12,226 nucleotides of DNA from DASVEE01 sp036399695 (lineage in GTDB: Bacteria; Acidobacteriota; Thermoanaerobaculia; Gp7-AA8): NCBI GenBank assembly GCA_036399695.1, contig DASWMP010000015.1:1-12226 (forward strand). Reading direction: 5' to 3'. Shown one piece after another: positions 1 through 7,324 of this stretch (position 1 is the stretch's first letter; every line of letters begins with the position of its first letter). The notes below the pieces were generated by a model, which saw nothing but the letters and a program-made list of their open reading frames with translations, did no database searches and had not been told where the DNA came from. A program made the position numbers and the translations under genes.

Positions 1-7
1 GAATGTG

Positions 8-29
8 GGACAGACACTCCTGTCTGTCC
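8..29. repeat. Perfect 9-bp palindrome (short hairpin)
   Basis: GGACAGACA at 8-16 and TGTCTGTCC at 21-29 are exact reverse complements around a 4-base loop (CTCC). The hairpin lies about 100 bases beyond the stop codon of the leftward diguanylate cyclase gene. On that strand no T-run follows it, so it is not a textbook intrinsic terminator. A dispersed REP-like palindrome or a 3'-end stabilising hairpin are both possible. The rest of 1-130 shows no gene. Confidence 0.55.
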
Positions 30-130
30 GCGCCCGCAGGCGCCGGTTCATCGACGGCAGAACCAAGGGAGTAGATCGAGGCGCACCGTTTTGAGACACC
101 CTCCGTTCGCCACCGCACTCCGAGATGAGA

Positions 131-2092
131 TCAGTGCGTGCGCAGCCCCAGGCCGTGGCCTTCGATGGCTTCCCCCTGCACCACCTGGTTTTTGCCGAAC
201 CGTTTGGCGGCATACAGCGCAGCGTCCGCGCGGGCGATCAGGTCGGCGGCGGTCATGCCGTCGCGGGGATAACAGGAGACGCCGACGCTCACGGTCACGC
301 GCAGGCCGCGGATGAACTCGCGGCGCTCGACCAGCTCGCGCAGACGGTTGGCGGCGTCGCGGGCGGCGGTCGAAGGGGTGTCGGGGAAGATGATGGCGAA
401 CTCCTCGCCGCCGTAGCGGGCGATGACGTCCGTATCGCGGGCGTTCGTCATCAGCACGTCCACCAGGCCTTTGAGGATCTCGTCGCCGATGGGATGGCCG
501 AAGCTGTCGTTGATCAGTTTGAAGTTGTCGATGTCGAGCATCGCCAGGGCGAGCTCGCCGTTGCGGCGGGCGTGGCGATGGATCTCTTTCGCCAGCGTCT
601 GCTGAAAGTAGCGGTGGTTGTACGCGGGCGTCAGAGGATCGATGATCGTGAGGCGCTTGATCTCCTCGTACTGCCGCGCCGACTGCAGCGCGGTCACGGC
701 CTGCGTGGCGAAGATCTCCAGCGTGCGCACCTGCTCGGGGGTCGGCGTGCGGCGGTCCGGCACCTGGACGAGCAGGTACCCGAGCATCTCGTCCGCGCTG
801 TGCAGCGGCACGAGCAGCGTGTCGTCCCGCTCCTCAGGCAGCGCCGCCTGCGTCAGTTCCCTCCAGACGTGGATCGTCACTTCGAAGCCGACGGACCGGT
901 GGATCGACTGGACGATGCGCGCCAGCGCGGCTTCCACGTCCACTTCTCCGATCAGGCTGTTCGAGACCTCCAGAATCGTGGCCATCGTGGCGGCGTGCTG
1001 CTCGAGCTGTACGGTCTTCTCGCGCATCTCGCGGCGCAGCAGTTGGTCCTGCAGCGAGAGCGCGGTCTGCGTCACGAGCAGCGTGAAGAAGTTCAGACTG
1101 TCGGACTTGAGAATGGTCCGCTCTTCCGTCTCGAAGATCAGCACACCGTAGATGACTTCCGCCGTCTGCAGACCGATGAGCACCTGGATCGCGTCGCCGT
1201 GCGACAGCGGGAACTTGCGCATGCCGCTCTGGAAGACGAAGGCGCGGCTCGGTGCGGAATGCGAGAAACCCGCGCTCTCGACCCAGCGCAGGATCTCCTG
1301 ATCGTCGGGGGCGCAGGCGCCGAAGCGATGGACGGTGCCGGCGACGTCGGGATGCGCCTCCCACGTCACGACTGCGCAGGCCTTCAGTGCCGCGAGCTTC
1401 GAGAGGAGCGCCATGAGGCGCTGCAGCGTCTCCACCTCCCCTTCGGCCGAGAGGATCTGCGTGGAGCTTTCGGTGAGGATGGCCAGGTCGCGATTGCGGC
1501 GTACGAGATCGGCGTGCTTTACCGCCGTCAGCGTCGCGGTACGGATCGCGTACGCCAGGATCGGCACCGGGACGAAGCCGATGACGAAGCCGGCGATGCC
1601 GTAGGTGTTGTGAAGCAGCACTTCGATGGTGACGACCGGCGCGATGAGCAGCGTCGTCCGGAGCGCCGCCGCCCGGAAGCGATGCGCGGCCAGGTAGCCG
1701 GCGACGAGCAGCGGCGCGGCGACGAGCGGCGGCAGCGGTACGAGCGTGTAGAGCCAGGCCAGCGCGCCATACGCGAGTGCCGCTTCGGACGCGCGGACGA
1801 CGGACTTCTTTTGCGTAAGTGCGTAGGCGGTGTAGCCGAGGAAGGCGGCGATGAACGCCACGCCCGCGTCGTGAGTGACGATCACGGCGCCGAAGATGGC
1901 CGCCGCGTCGAAGCCGACTCCCGCCTCCCCCGTTTCACCGTCGAGGTAACGGGCCACGAGCACCAGCACCGCGAAGACGAGCGTCGCGACGAGATGAGTC
2001 GGCGGGCGGAATGCCAGGAGGGAAACGGCGGCGAGCACGGTCAACACGACGACCGCGACTCGATAGACGCGATGCTGCGTGAAACGAGGCAT
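131..2092 (-). CDS. Membrane-anchored GAF-GAF-GGDEF diguanylate cyclase
   Basis: A 653-aa sensor enzyme expected to make the second messenger c-di-GMP from two GTP at the inner membrane. The N-terminal ~190 residues hold several hydrophobic segments (for example about 11-27, 33-48, 62-90, 105-135, 145-185). Two GAF-like regions follow (about 205-350 and 370-470), then a GGDEF domain (about 480-640). The active-site loop is GGEEF (561-565). An RxxD inhibitory I-site, RDTD (552-555), lies exactly five residues before it, so product feedback is likely. The metal/substrate segment LDIDNFKLINDSFGH (519-532) is intact. The usual DPLTGLYNRRYF motif is changed here to DPLTPAYNHRYF. The reading frame stays open far upstream, antisense to gatB. 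I chose the ATG at 2092 because membrane helices begin right after it and upstream residues do not look like protein. No good Shine-Dalgarno is visible. No c-di-GMP receptor or phosphodiesterase is adjacent, and the signal sensed is unknown. Confidence 0.9.
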   Translation of the reverse strand: MPRFTQHRVYRVAVVVLTVLAAVSLLAFRPPTHLVATLVFAVLVLVARYLDGETGEAGVGFDAAAIFGAVIVTHDAGVAFIAAFLGYTAYALTQKKSVVRASEAALAYGALAWLYTLVPLPPLVAAPLLVAGYLAAHRFRAAALRTTLLIAPVVTIEVLLHNTYGIAGFVIGFVPVPILAYAIRTATLTAVKHADLVRRNRDLAILTESSTQILSAEGEVETLQRLMALLSKLAALKACAVVTWEAHPDVAGTVHRFGACAPDDQEILRWVESAGFSHSAPSRAFVFQSGMRKFPLSHGDAIQVLIGLQTAEVIYGVLIFETEERTILKSDSLNFFTLLVTQTALSLQDQLLRREMREKTVQLEQHAATMATILEVSNSLIGEVDVEAALARIVQSIHRSVGFEVTIHVWRELTQAALPEERDDTLLVPLHSADEMLGYLLVQVPDRRTPTPEQVRTLEIFATQAVTALQSARQYEEIKRLTIIDPLTPAYNHRYFQQTLAKEIHRHARRNGELALAMLDIDNFKLINDSFGHPIGDEILKGLVDVLMTNARDTDVIARYGGEEFAIIFPDTPSTAARDAANRLRELVERREFIRGLRVTVSVGVSCYPRDGMTAADLIARADAALYAAKRFGKNQVVQGEAIEGHGLGLRTH

Positions 2093-2122
2093 TTGTTGGG
2101 CTGCCGGGCGTGGGGCGCCTGA

Positions 2123-2128
2123 ATTGTA
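2123..2128 (-). promoter_or_regulatory. Candidate -10 box for the diguanylate cyclase gene
   Basis: Read on the minus strand this is TACAAT, a 5/6 match to TATAAT, preceded by a further T. It would start transcription near 2116, giving a leader of about 24 bases before the ATG at 2092. No convincing -35 hexamer is found 16-18 bases upstream, so the call rests on the -10 alone. Confidence 0.3.
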
Positions 2129-2187
2129 AGCGAAGCACCCGGTACGGCGCCGCAAAAAGCCCGTCAGTTCTCCGTCAACCGACCGTC

Positions 2188-2193
2188 TACAAT
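2188..2193 (+). promoter_or_regulatory. Candidate -10 box giving a leaderless gatB transcript
   Basis: TACAAT (2188-2193) overlaps the first possible gatB ATG (2192). It lies seven bases before the second ATG, whose A is at 2201. That is the normal distance from a -10 box to the transcription start, so the mRNA could begin at the A of that ATG. There is no ribosome binding site upstream of either ATG, which fits leaderless initiation. The -35 region is poor. Confidence 0.4.
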
Positions 2194-2200
2194 GCGCCCG

Positions 2201-3595
2201 ATGTCCTGGGAAGTCGTCATCGGACTGGAAGTCCACGCCCGTCTCCTCACGCGCACGAAGATCTTCTGCGCCTGCGCCACCACGTTCGGCGCGCCGCCCA
2301 ATACGCAGGTCTGCCCCGTCTGTCTCGGTTATCCCGGCGCACTGCCGGTGCTCAATGAGAAAGCGGTGGAGCTGGCCGTGCGCATTGCGCTGGCGACCGG
2401 CTGCACCGTCCATCCCCGCTCTGTGTTCGCCCGTAAGAATTACTTCTATCCCGACCTGCCCAAGGGCTACCAGATCTCGCAGTTCGACGAGCCGCTGGCG
2501 ACGGACGGCAACGTCAATGGCATCCGCATCCACCGCATCCACATGGAAGAAGATGCGGGGAAGCTGCTGCACAATCCGGGCGCGTCGCTGGTGGACCTGA
2601 ATCGCGCCGGCGTGCCGCTCGTCGAAATCGTTTCCGAGCCGGACGTGCGCAGCGCCGAAGAGGCGACGTCGTACCTCACCCGCCTGCGCCAGATCCTGAT
2701 GTACACGGAGGTCTGCGACGGCAACATGGAGGAAGGCTCGATCCGCTGCGACGCGAACGTCTCCGTCCGCCACCCAGGCGACCCCCTCGGCACGCGCACC
2801 GAGATCAAGAACCTCAATTCGTTTCGCTTTCTCCGGGCGGCGATTGATTTCGAGGTGGCGCGGCAGATCGCCGTCCTCGAAGGCGGCGGGAAGATCACGC
2901 AGGAGACGCGGCTCTTCGACCCGACGACGGGCGAGACGCGCGTGATGCGCTCGAAGGAAGAGGCGCACGACTACCGCTACTTTCCCGAGCCCGACCTGCA
3001 GCCGCTCACCATCGGCGAGGAGTGGATCGAGCAAGTGCGCGGCGCCCTCCCCCGCCTGCCGCATCACCGTGCCGACGAGTACCAGCGCGAGCATGGGTTG
3101 TCGGCGGGCGATGCCGAGGTGCTGGTGGTCACGCGCGAGCTGGCCGACTACTACGAGGCGACGGTCGTCGAAGCCGGCAACGCCCGCTCGGCGGCCAACT
3201 GGGTGCGTAATGAAGTGCTGCGCGTGCTCAACGACCAGAAACTCGAGGTCGAGCAGTACCGCGTCACTCCCGCCATGCTCGGCCGGATGATCCGTTTGAT
3301 CGACAGCGGCGCGATCGGCGGCAAGGCGGCGAAAGAGGTGTTCGAGGAGATGTCGGCCACCGGGGACGCGCCGGAAGCGATCGTGGAGCGCAAGGGGCTG
3401 GCGCAGGTGTCAGATCCGGCGGTCATCCGCGAAGCCGCGGTGCGGGTGCTGGAGAAGAACGCCGCCTCGGTCGAGCAGTACCGCGCGGGGTCGGAGAAGG
3501 TGTTCGGCTTTCTGGTCGGGCAGTTGATGAAGGAGATGCGCGGCAAAGCGAACGCGGAGATGGCGAACGCCATTTTGCGCGAGCTGTTGGCGTAG
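2201..3595 (+). CDS. gatB: Asp-tRNA(Asn)/Glu-tRNA(Gln) amidotransferase subunit B
   Basis: GatB binds the mischarged tRNA and activates the Glu (or Asp) side chain within the GatCAB complex, using ammonia channelled from GatA to form Gln-tRNA(Gln) or Asn-tRNA(Asn). The 464-aa length is normal for the family. It opens with SWEVVIGLEVHARL. Four cysteines at about 23, 25, 38 and 41 form the zinc site. Next come RKNYFYPDLPKGYQISQ (78-94) and HMEEDAGK (115-121). The GatB signature DLNRAGVPLVEIVSEP (132-147) is intact. The C-terminal ~140 residues are the GatB/YqeY tRNA-binding domain. The start at 2201 is preferred over the ATG at 2192 because of the -10 placement and family alignment; both are in frame. 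gatA and gatC are not in the window, so the subunits are encoded separately. The gene converges on the next one with only 23 bases between stops. Confidence 0.97.
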   Translation: MSWEVVIGLEVHARLLTRTKIFCACATTFGAPPNTQVCPVCLGYPGALPVLNEKAVELAVRIALATGCTVHPRSVFARKNYFYPDLPKGYQISQFDEPLATDGNVNGIRIHRIHMEEDAGKLLHNPGASLVDLNRAGVPLVEIVSEPDVRSAEEATSYLTRLRQILMYTEVCDGNMEEGSIRCDANVSVRHPGDPLGTRTEIKNLNSFRFLRAAIDFEVARQIAVLEGGGKITQETRLFDPTTGETRVMRSKEEAHDYRYFPEPDLQPLTIGEEWIEQVRGALPRLPHHRADEYQREHGLSAGDAEVLVVTRELADYYEATVVEAGNARSAANWVRNEVLRVLNDQKLEVEQYRVTPAMLGRMIRLIDSGAIGGKAAKEVFEEMSATGDAPEAIVERKGLAQVSDPAVIREAAVRVLEKNAASVEQYRAGSEKVFGFLVGQLMKEMRGKANAEMANAILRELLA

Positions 3596-3596
3596 G

Positions 3597-3609
3597 GGCG
3601 CTACGCGCC
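3597..3609. terminator. Small GC hairpin between convergent genes
   Basis: GGCGC (3597-3601), loop TAC, GCGCC (3605-3609) fills most of the 23-base gap between the gatB stop and the stop of the leftward DUF4412-like gene. It could act on transcripts from both sides. No T-tract follows in either direction and the stem is only 5 bp, so its role as a terminator is doubtful. Confidence 0.25.
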
Positions 3610-3618
3610 GGCCCCGCC

Positions 3619-4407
3619 CTACCTCGGCATCTGCTTCAGCAGCTTCTCGATCGGGCTCTCCGTCTTCGTGAAGCCGGCCGGCAGCTCGAACTCCGCGGGG
3701 GCGAGTTTGGTCTCCTTGAGGCCGCTCACGTTGATCGTGGTCGTGGAGGTCATCTCGTTGCCGTTCTGCACGACCTTCACGGTCGTGAGCTGCTTGAGGG
3801 GGAAGCCGGTCACGGCGGCGGACTGCTTTTCGATCAGGCGGTCGATCTCGTCGAGGCCGGTCTTGAAGCCGCGGATCTGGAAGATGTTCACCAAGTCGGC
3901 GCCGAGCTTGTCCGTCACCCAGAGCTGCGAGGACGTCACGGTGGTCATGCGCATCTTCTGCCCCATGGCCTCGATGACCATGTCGTAGGAGCTGTCGATG
4001 ACCTTCTTGCGGGTGGCGTAGCCTTCGATGGTGCCGCCGTCACCGGCATCGCGGCTCGTGACTTTCGGGTTCTCGATCGTCATCTTCACGCTGTCGCCGA
4101 GCTGGCGGAGGAGCGGACCGGCGCCGCCGAGGTGCTGGAGATCGAGCTCGTAGTAAGTCTTCGTGGAGGGATCGGTGACGAGGATGTTCTTGCCGCCGTT
4201 CTTCGTCGTGAGAATGGAGCCGTTCTTGAATAGGACGCCGTCGCCCGACGCCAGCTCCATACGCATGCCCGTCCCCTCGACCTTGACCGTTCCGGTAATG
4301 TTCGCGCTCGCCAGACCGGTGGTTTTGCTGTCGAGTTTGTACGTGACGCCCGCAAAGGAGGAAATGGCCGCGAGGACGAGGATGAGAGCAGTGACGAACG
4401 TCTTCAT
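3619..4407 (-). CDS. Exported DUF4412-like protein of unknown function
   Basis: A 262-aa protein with a clear Sec signal peptide: MKTF, a hydrophobic run at 5-17, and likely cleavage after SFA (residue 19). The mature part alternates short beta-type segments with charged turns. Examples are GTGMRMELASG (46-55), a TDPSTKTYYELDL stretch (78-90) and YDMVIEAMGQKMRM (141-154). It ends with FELPAGFTK (240-248). This layout (signal peptide, lipoprotein-carrier-like beta repeats, a late F-x-x-P-x-G-F) is what I associate with DUF4412 and LolA-like periplasmic proteins. The family call is by pattern only. No lipobox cysteine is present, so a soluble periplasmic location is expected. The start at 4407 is fixed by the signal peptide; the frame remains open upstream, antisense to fadL. 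It is transcribed away from the FadL/esterase operon across a 102-bp gap that must hold both promoters. Confidence 0.75.
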   Translation of the reverse strand: MKTFVTALILVLAAISSFAGVTYKLDSKTTGLASANITGTVKVEGTGMRMELASGDGVLFKNGSILTTKNGGKNILVTDPSTKTYYELDLQHLGGAGPLLRQLGDSVKMTIENPKVTSRDAGDGGTIEGYATRKKVIDSSYDMVIEAMGQKMRMTTVTSSQLWVTDKLGADLVNIFQIRGFKTGLDEIDRLIEKQSAAVTGFPLKQLTTVKVVQNGNEMTSTTTINVSGLKETKLAPAEFELPAGFTKTESPIEKLLKQMPR

Positions 4408-4498
4408 GACTGAATCAGAACGGCCCTCGCGAAGATGAATTCCGTGTATGATTCGCCGGCCCCCGGTGCGCCGTAATTCCGTAAGATTTAAAACACTT

Positions 4499-4504
4499 AG
4501 GAGG
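4499..4504 (+). promoter_or_regulatory. Consensus ribosome binding site deciding a TTG start
   Basis: AGGAGG sits five bases before the TTG at 4510. It is the strongest Shine-Dalgarno in the window and selects that non-ATG codon. The next in-frame ATG (about 4552) would remove most of the signal peptide. A possible -10 box, TAAGAT (4482-4487), lies just upstream but has no clear -35 partner. Confidence 0.75.
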
Positions 4505-4509
4505 TTCAC

Positions 4510-5787
4510 TTGCGTTTCAGCAGATTCTTGCTCGTGACTGTCGTGACGTGCATGGTGAGTGGTGTGGCGTTTGGTTCCGGCTTCTCGATTTTCGAGCAGG
4601 GCGCGAAGGCAAGCGGCATGGCCGGAGCGTTCGTCGCAACGGCGGACGATCCGAGCGCGATTTTCTATAACGTGGCCGGTATTGCGCAGCAGCGCCGGAT
4701 GTCGGTCCTGGCCGGCGCCACGTTCATCAACTTCAACAACGAGTTCGAAGGCGATGCGAACGATCCGTTCGCTTCCGGTACGAGCGCCAAGTTCGACCGG
4801 CACCTGTTCATCCCGCCGAACGGCTACGCGATCATCCCGATCGGCAGCAACCTGACGTTCGGCGTCGGCATGTTCTCGAACTACGGGCTTCGCACCGACT
4901 GGGCCGATCCGTTCATCGGACGCTTCTCGTCGCGCGACGTCAACCTCAAGACCGTCACCCTCGAGCCGGCACTGGCCTGGCAGAACGCGAGCGGCTCGGT
5001 CGCCGTCGGCGCCGGCCTGCAGTACCGCCGCGGCCGCGTCACCCTCAACCGCAACATCGCGGCGTTCAACCCCTTCAGCGGCCGCATCGCTGACATCGGG
5101 AACGCTTACCTGAGCTCCGACTGGGGCTCCGACTACGGCTGGAGCGCCGGCGTGCTGCTCAAGCCGACGCCGACGCTGCGCTTCGGTGCGAACTACCACG
5201 CCGCGATGGACCTCGAGCTCGAAGGTGACGCCGACTTCCAGCAGATCCTGACGGGCAACCCGCAGTTCGACGCCGTCGTGGCCCTGCAGATCCCGCCCGA
5301 TCAGGGCATCCGCACGACCATCCCCTTCCCGTCCACGCTGGCCGTTGGTGTCGCCACCAGCGCCATCGATACGTGGGACATCGAGTTCGACATCACGCAC
5401 ACGACCTGGAGCCGCTTCGAGACGCTGCTCGTCGAGTTCGGGACGACCCCGGCGAACAACCTGAACCGCCCGCAGAACTGGGAAGACACCTTCTCCTACC
5501 GCCTCGGCGCCAACAAGCGCGCCACGGAGAACGTCGACATCCGTCTGGGCCTGGTGTTCGACGAGAACCCGCAGCCGATCGAAGCCGTCAGCCCGCTCCT
5601 CCCCGACGCCGACCGCGTCGGCGCGACTATGGGCCTCGGCTTCCATCACGGCCCGTGGGTCCTCGACGCCTCCGCGATGTTCCTCCACTTCCAGGACCGC
5701 AGCACGGAAGGCCGTAGCGAAGACCTCAACGGTACCTACAGAACGAACGCAAATCTCTACAGTGTGAACTTCGGCTACCGGTTCTAA
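4510..5787 (+). CDS. OmpP1/FadL/TodX-family outer-membrane transporter
   Basis: A 425-aa outer-membrane beta-barrel expected to let fatty acids or other hydrophobic molecules cross the outer membrane. The signal peptide spans about 1-23 (MRFSRFLLVTVV then SGVAFGS). The mature N terminus, GFSIFEQGAKASGMAGAFVA followed by TADDPSAIFYNVAG (43-56), is the FadL/TodX hatch hallmark. The usual NPAG is NVAG here. Alternating hydrophobic/polar strands fill the rest, and the protein ends YSVNFGYRF, with the terminal phenylalanine used for barrel assembly. Length is normal. Translation begins at TTG behind a perfect AGGAGG. The next gene starts 14 bases after the stop with its own Shine-Dalgarno, so the two are almost certainly one operon. 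That partner is a secreted esterase, which suggests import of products released outside the cell. The substrate cannot be read from sequence. Confidence 0.92.
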   Translation: MRFSRFLLVTVVTCMVSGVAFGSGFSIFEQGAKASGMAGAFVATADDPSAIFYNVAGIAQQRRMSVLAGATFINFNNEFEGDANDPFASGTSAKFDRHLFIPPNGYAIIPIGSNLTFGVGMFSNYGLRTDWADPFIGRFSSRDVNLKTVTLEPALAWQNASGSVAVGAGLQYRRGRVTLNRNIAAFNPFSGRIADIGNAYLSSDWGSDYGWSAGVLLKPTPTLRFGANYHAAMDLELEGDADFQQILTGNPQFDAVVALQIPPDQGIRTTIPFPSTLAVGVATSAIDTWDIEFDITHTTWSRFETLLVEFGTTPANNLNRPQNWEDTFSYRLGANKRATENVDIRLGLVFDENPQPIEAVSPLLPDADRVGATMGLGFHHGPWVLDASAMFLHFQDRSTEGRSEDLNGTYRTNANLYSVNFGYRF

Positions 5788-5790
5788 GTC

Positions 5791-5796
5791 AAGGAG
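5791..5796 (+). promoter_or_regulatory. Ribosome binding site of the SGNH esterase gene
   Basis: AAGGAG lies five bases before the ATG at 5802, inside the 14-base gap after the FadL stop. It supports translation of the second cistron from a shared mRNA. Confidence 0.8.
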
Positions 5797-5801
5797 ACCT
5801 A

Positions 5802-7199
5802 ATGAAAAATATCGCAAGAATTGCAGCAGCGTTTCTGATCGTGACCGCGCTGGCGGTCCCTTCGTTCGCGCAGCGCGGCTCGGCGAATTTCACCCGCTTC
5901 GTCGCGCTGGGTGACAGCTACGGCGCCGGCCTCGAGAGCGGCTCGCTCAACGAGCGCCATCAGGTGTGGAGCTGGCCCGCGGTCATCGCCCGCCAGGCCG
6001 GCGCGGTGGACTTCCAGCAGCCGCTCGTCAGCTTCCCCGGCATCGGCCCGGAGCTGCAGATCGTCAACATCACGTCTTTTCCGCCGGTGATCCAGCCGGC
6101 CGCCGGTACGGGCCAGCCGATCAACCTCGCCCTGGCGCGCCCCTACAACAACCTGAGCATCCCGGGCGCCACCGTTCGCGACCTGCACACCCTGACGGGC
6201 GCGCAGCAGCCGACGCGTACCGCCGAGTCGTTCGCGCAGTTCATCCTCCGCGCTTCGGCGTTCCCCCAGCCGCTCACGCCGGTGCAGCAGGCCGTCCTCC
6301 TGCAGCCGACGTTCATCGCCATGTGGATCGGCGGCAATGACTACCTGGGCGCCGTCCTCGCCGGCACCCCGGCCGGGCTGACCTCGGTCGAGCAGTTCCG
6401 CACGTCGTACACGACGGTCCTCGACACGCTCATCGCGGGCGCACCGAATGCCGGCATCGTCGTCGGCAACCTGCCGACGGCTACGAACATCCCGGTCGTC
6501 AGCACCGTGCAGCCGGTCATCATCAACCCGGCTACCCGTCAGCCGCTCCTTGTCGGCGGCAACCCGGTGTTCCTCTTCGCCGACCTCGGCGGCGGGAACC
6601 TCGGCCAGCTTCCGGCCGGCAGCCGCGTGCTGCTGACCGCCGCGGGCGACATCGCCAGCGGCTACGGCATCCCGCCGGCGCTCGCGACGCAGCCGCCGTT
6701 CAACCAGCTCCCGAACGCGGGCAAGCCGCTCGCCGACCGCCATGTCATCACCCCGGACGAAATGACGGCGATCACGACCCGCGTGAACGAGTACAACACG
6801 GTCATCAACCAGCTCGCCTCGGCCCGGAACATCCCGGTCGCCGACATCCGGAGCCTGTTCAACCGCTGGACCAGCACGACGACGCCCTACTTCGTCGGAC
6901 CGATCCGCCTCAGCTCCTCGTACATCACGGGCGGCCTGTTCAGCCTCGACGGCTTCCACCTGACGGACATCGGCTACCTCCTGTTCGCGAATGAGTACAT
7001 CCGCACGATCAACGAGGCGTACGACACCGACATCCCGCAGGCCTCGCTGAGCCAGCTCTTCGAGAACAACGGCGCGTTCTTCCCCGGCACGGCCGACGAC
7101 CACGCCCGCGTGACGCTCACCCCGGCCGCCGAAGCGCAGATCTTCAGCTTCGCGACCCAGCCGGCCCCGAAGCGCCGCTTCCGCGCTTCCACCCACTGA
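5802..7199 (+). CDS. Secreted SGNH/GDSL-family esterase or lipase
   Basis: A 465-aa hydrolase expected to cleave ester bonds in lipids or related substrates outside the cytoplasm. A Sec signal peptide (1-23, ending PSFA before Gln24) leads the protein. Block I is ALGDSYGAG with the nucleophile Ser39. A block II-like glycine falls in LSIPGATVRD (about 118-127). Block III is GGNDYL (177-182), with Asn179. Block V is LDGFHLTDIGY (382-392), giving catalytic Asp383 and His386. All four catalytic elements are therefore present. The stretch between blocks III and V (about 200 residues) is long for the family and holds a Pro/Gly/Asn-rich insert (about 225-310) that may form a lid. The tail (450-465) is basic and Pro-rich. 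It is co-transcribed behind the FadL channel and ends at a strong terminator. No beta-barrel autotransporter domain is attached, so it is periplasmic or released. Confidence 0.92.
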   Translation: MKNIARIAAAFLIVTALAVPSFAQRGSANFTRFVALGDSYGAGLESGSLNERHQVWSWPAVIARQAGAVDFQQPLVSFPGIGPELQIVNITSFPPVIQPAAGTGQPINLALARPYNNLSIPGATVRDLHTLTGAQQPTRTAESFAQFILRASAFPQPLTPVQQAVLLQPTFIAMWIGGNDYLGAVLAGTPAGLTSVEQFRTSYTTVLDTLIAGAPNAGIVVGNLPTATNIPVVSTVQPVIINPATRQPLLVGGNPVFLFADLGGGNLGQLPAGSRVLLTAAGDIASGYGIPPALATQPPFNQLPNAGKPLADRHVITPDEMTAITTRVNEYNTVINQLASARNIPVADIRSLFNRWTSTTTPYFVGPIRLSSSYITGGLFSLDGFHLTDIGYLLFANEYIRTINEAYDTDIPQASLSQLFENNGAFFPGTADDHARVTLTPAAEAQIFSFATQPAPKRRFRASTH

Positions 7200-7220
7200 G
7201 CATTTCGCAGCAGCAATGTG

Positions 7221-7252
7221 AAAGGGCGGCCGCAAGGCCGCCCTTTTTGTTT
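7221..7252 (+). terminator. Strong rho-independent terminator of the FadL-esterase operon
   Basis: AAAGGGCGGCC (7221-7231) pairs perfectly with GGCCGCCCTTT (7236-7246) around a GCAA tetraloop. A T-rich tail follows (TTGTTT). It sits 21 bases after the esterase stop codon. The A-rich left flank mirrors the T-run, so it could also act on the opposite strand. Confidence 0.92.
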
Positions 7253-7273
7253 CATTACTTGCCCGCCGGCCCG

Positions 7274-7323
7274 CCCCCGAGGTAGCCTCGGCGCGGGGTT
7301 TTTCCGCGGGGGTCGCGCCCCGC
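7274..7323 (+). promoter_or_regulatory. Stacked hairpins in the comM leader
   Basis: CCGAGG (7277-7282), loop TAG, CCTCGG (7286-7291) forms a perfect stem. It can be lengthened by CCC pairing with GGG near 7295-7298, and is followed at once by TTTTT (7299-7303), like a weak terminator. GCGGGG (7306-7311) then pairs with CCCCGC (7318-7323), whose last base is two positions before the comM ATG. CCCCGC could instead pair with an identical GCGGGG at 7293-7298, so the folds are mutually exclusive. No Shine-Dalgarno or clear promoter was found here. A regulatory role is inference. Confidence 0.35.
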
Positions 7324-7324
7324 T

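Noticed and set aside
125..2122. 665-codon open frame antisense to the diguanylate cyclase
   Set aside because: Composition is Arg/Gly/Asp/Ala/His-rich with no recognisable domain. It mirrors the GC-biased codons of the real gene, whose GGDEF motifs are unmistakable.
2093..3094. N-terminal extension of the cyclase frame running antisense to gatB
   Set aside because: The sequence upstream of 2092 is low-complexity and Arg/Ala/Asp-rich, and it overlaps gatB completely. GatB has all family motifs, so the extension is a shadow.
4441..4455. TATGAT at 4447-4452 as a promoter for the FadL operon
   Set aside because: No -35 hexamer at suitable spacing. The later TAAGAT is better placed relative to the start codon, but is also unsupported by a -35.
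4408..5817. Upstream extension of the DUF4412-like frame antisense to fadL
   Set aside because: A clear signal peptide begins at 4407. The extension has no domain and lies opposite a well-supported outer-membrane gene.
5799..7235. 478-codon open frame antisense to the SGNH esterase
   Set aside because: Arg/Asp/Gly-rich mirror translation with no motif. The plus strand carries the catalytic blocks, signal peptide and ribosome binding site.
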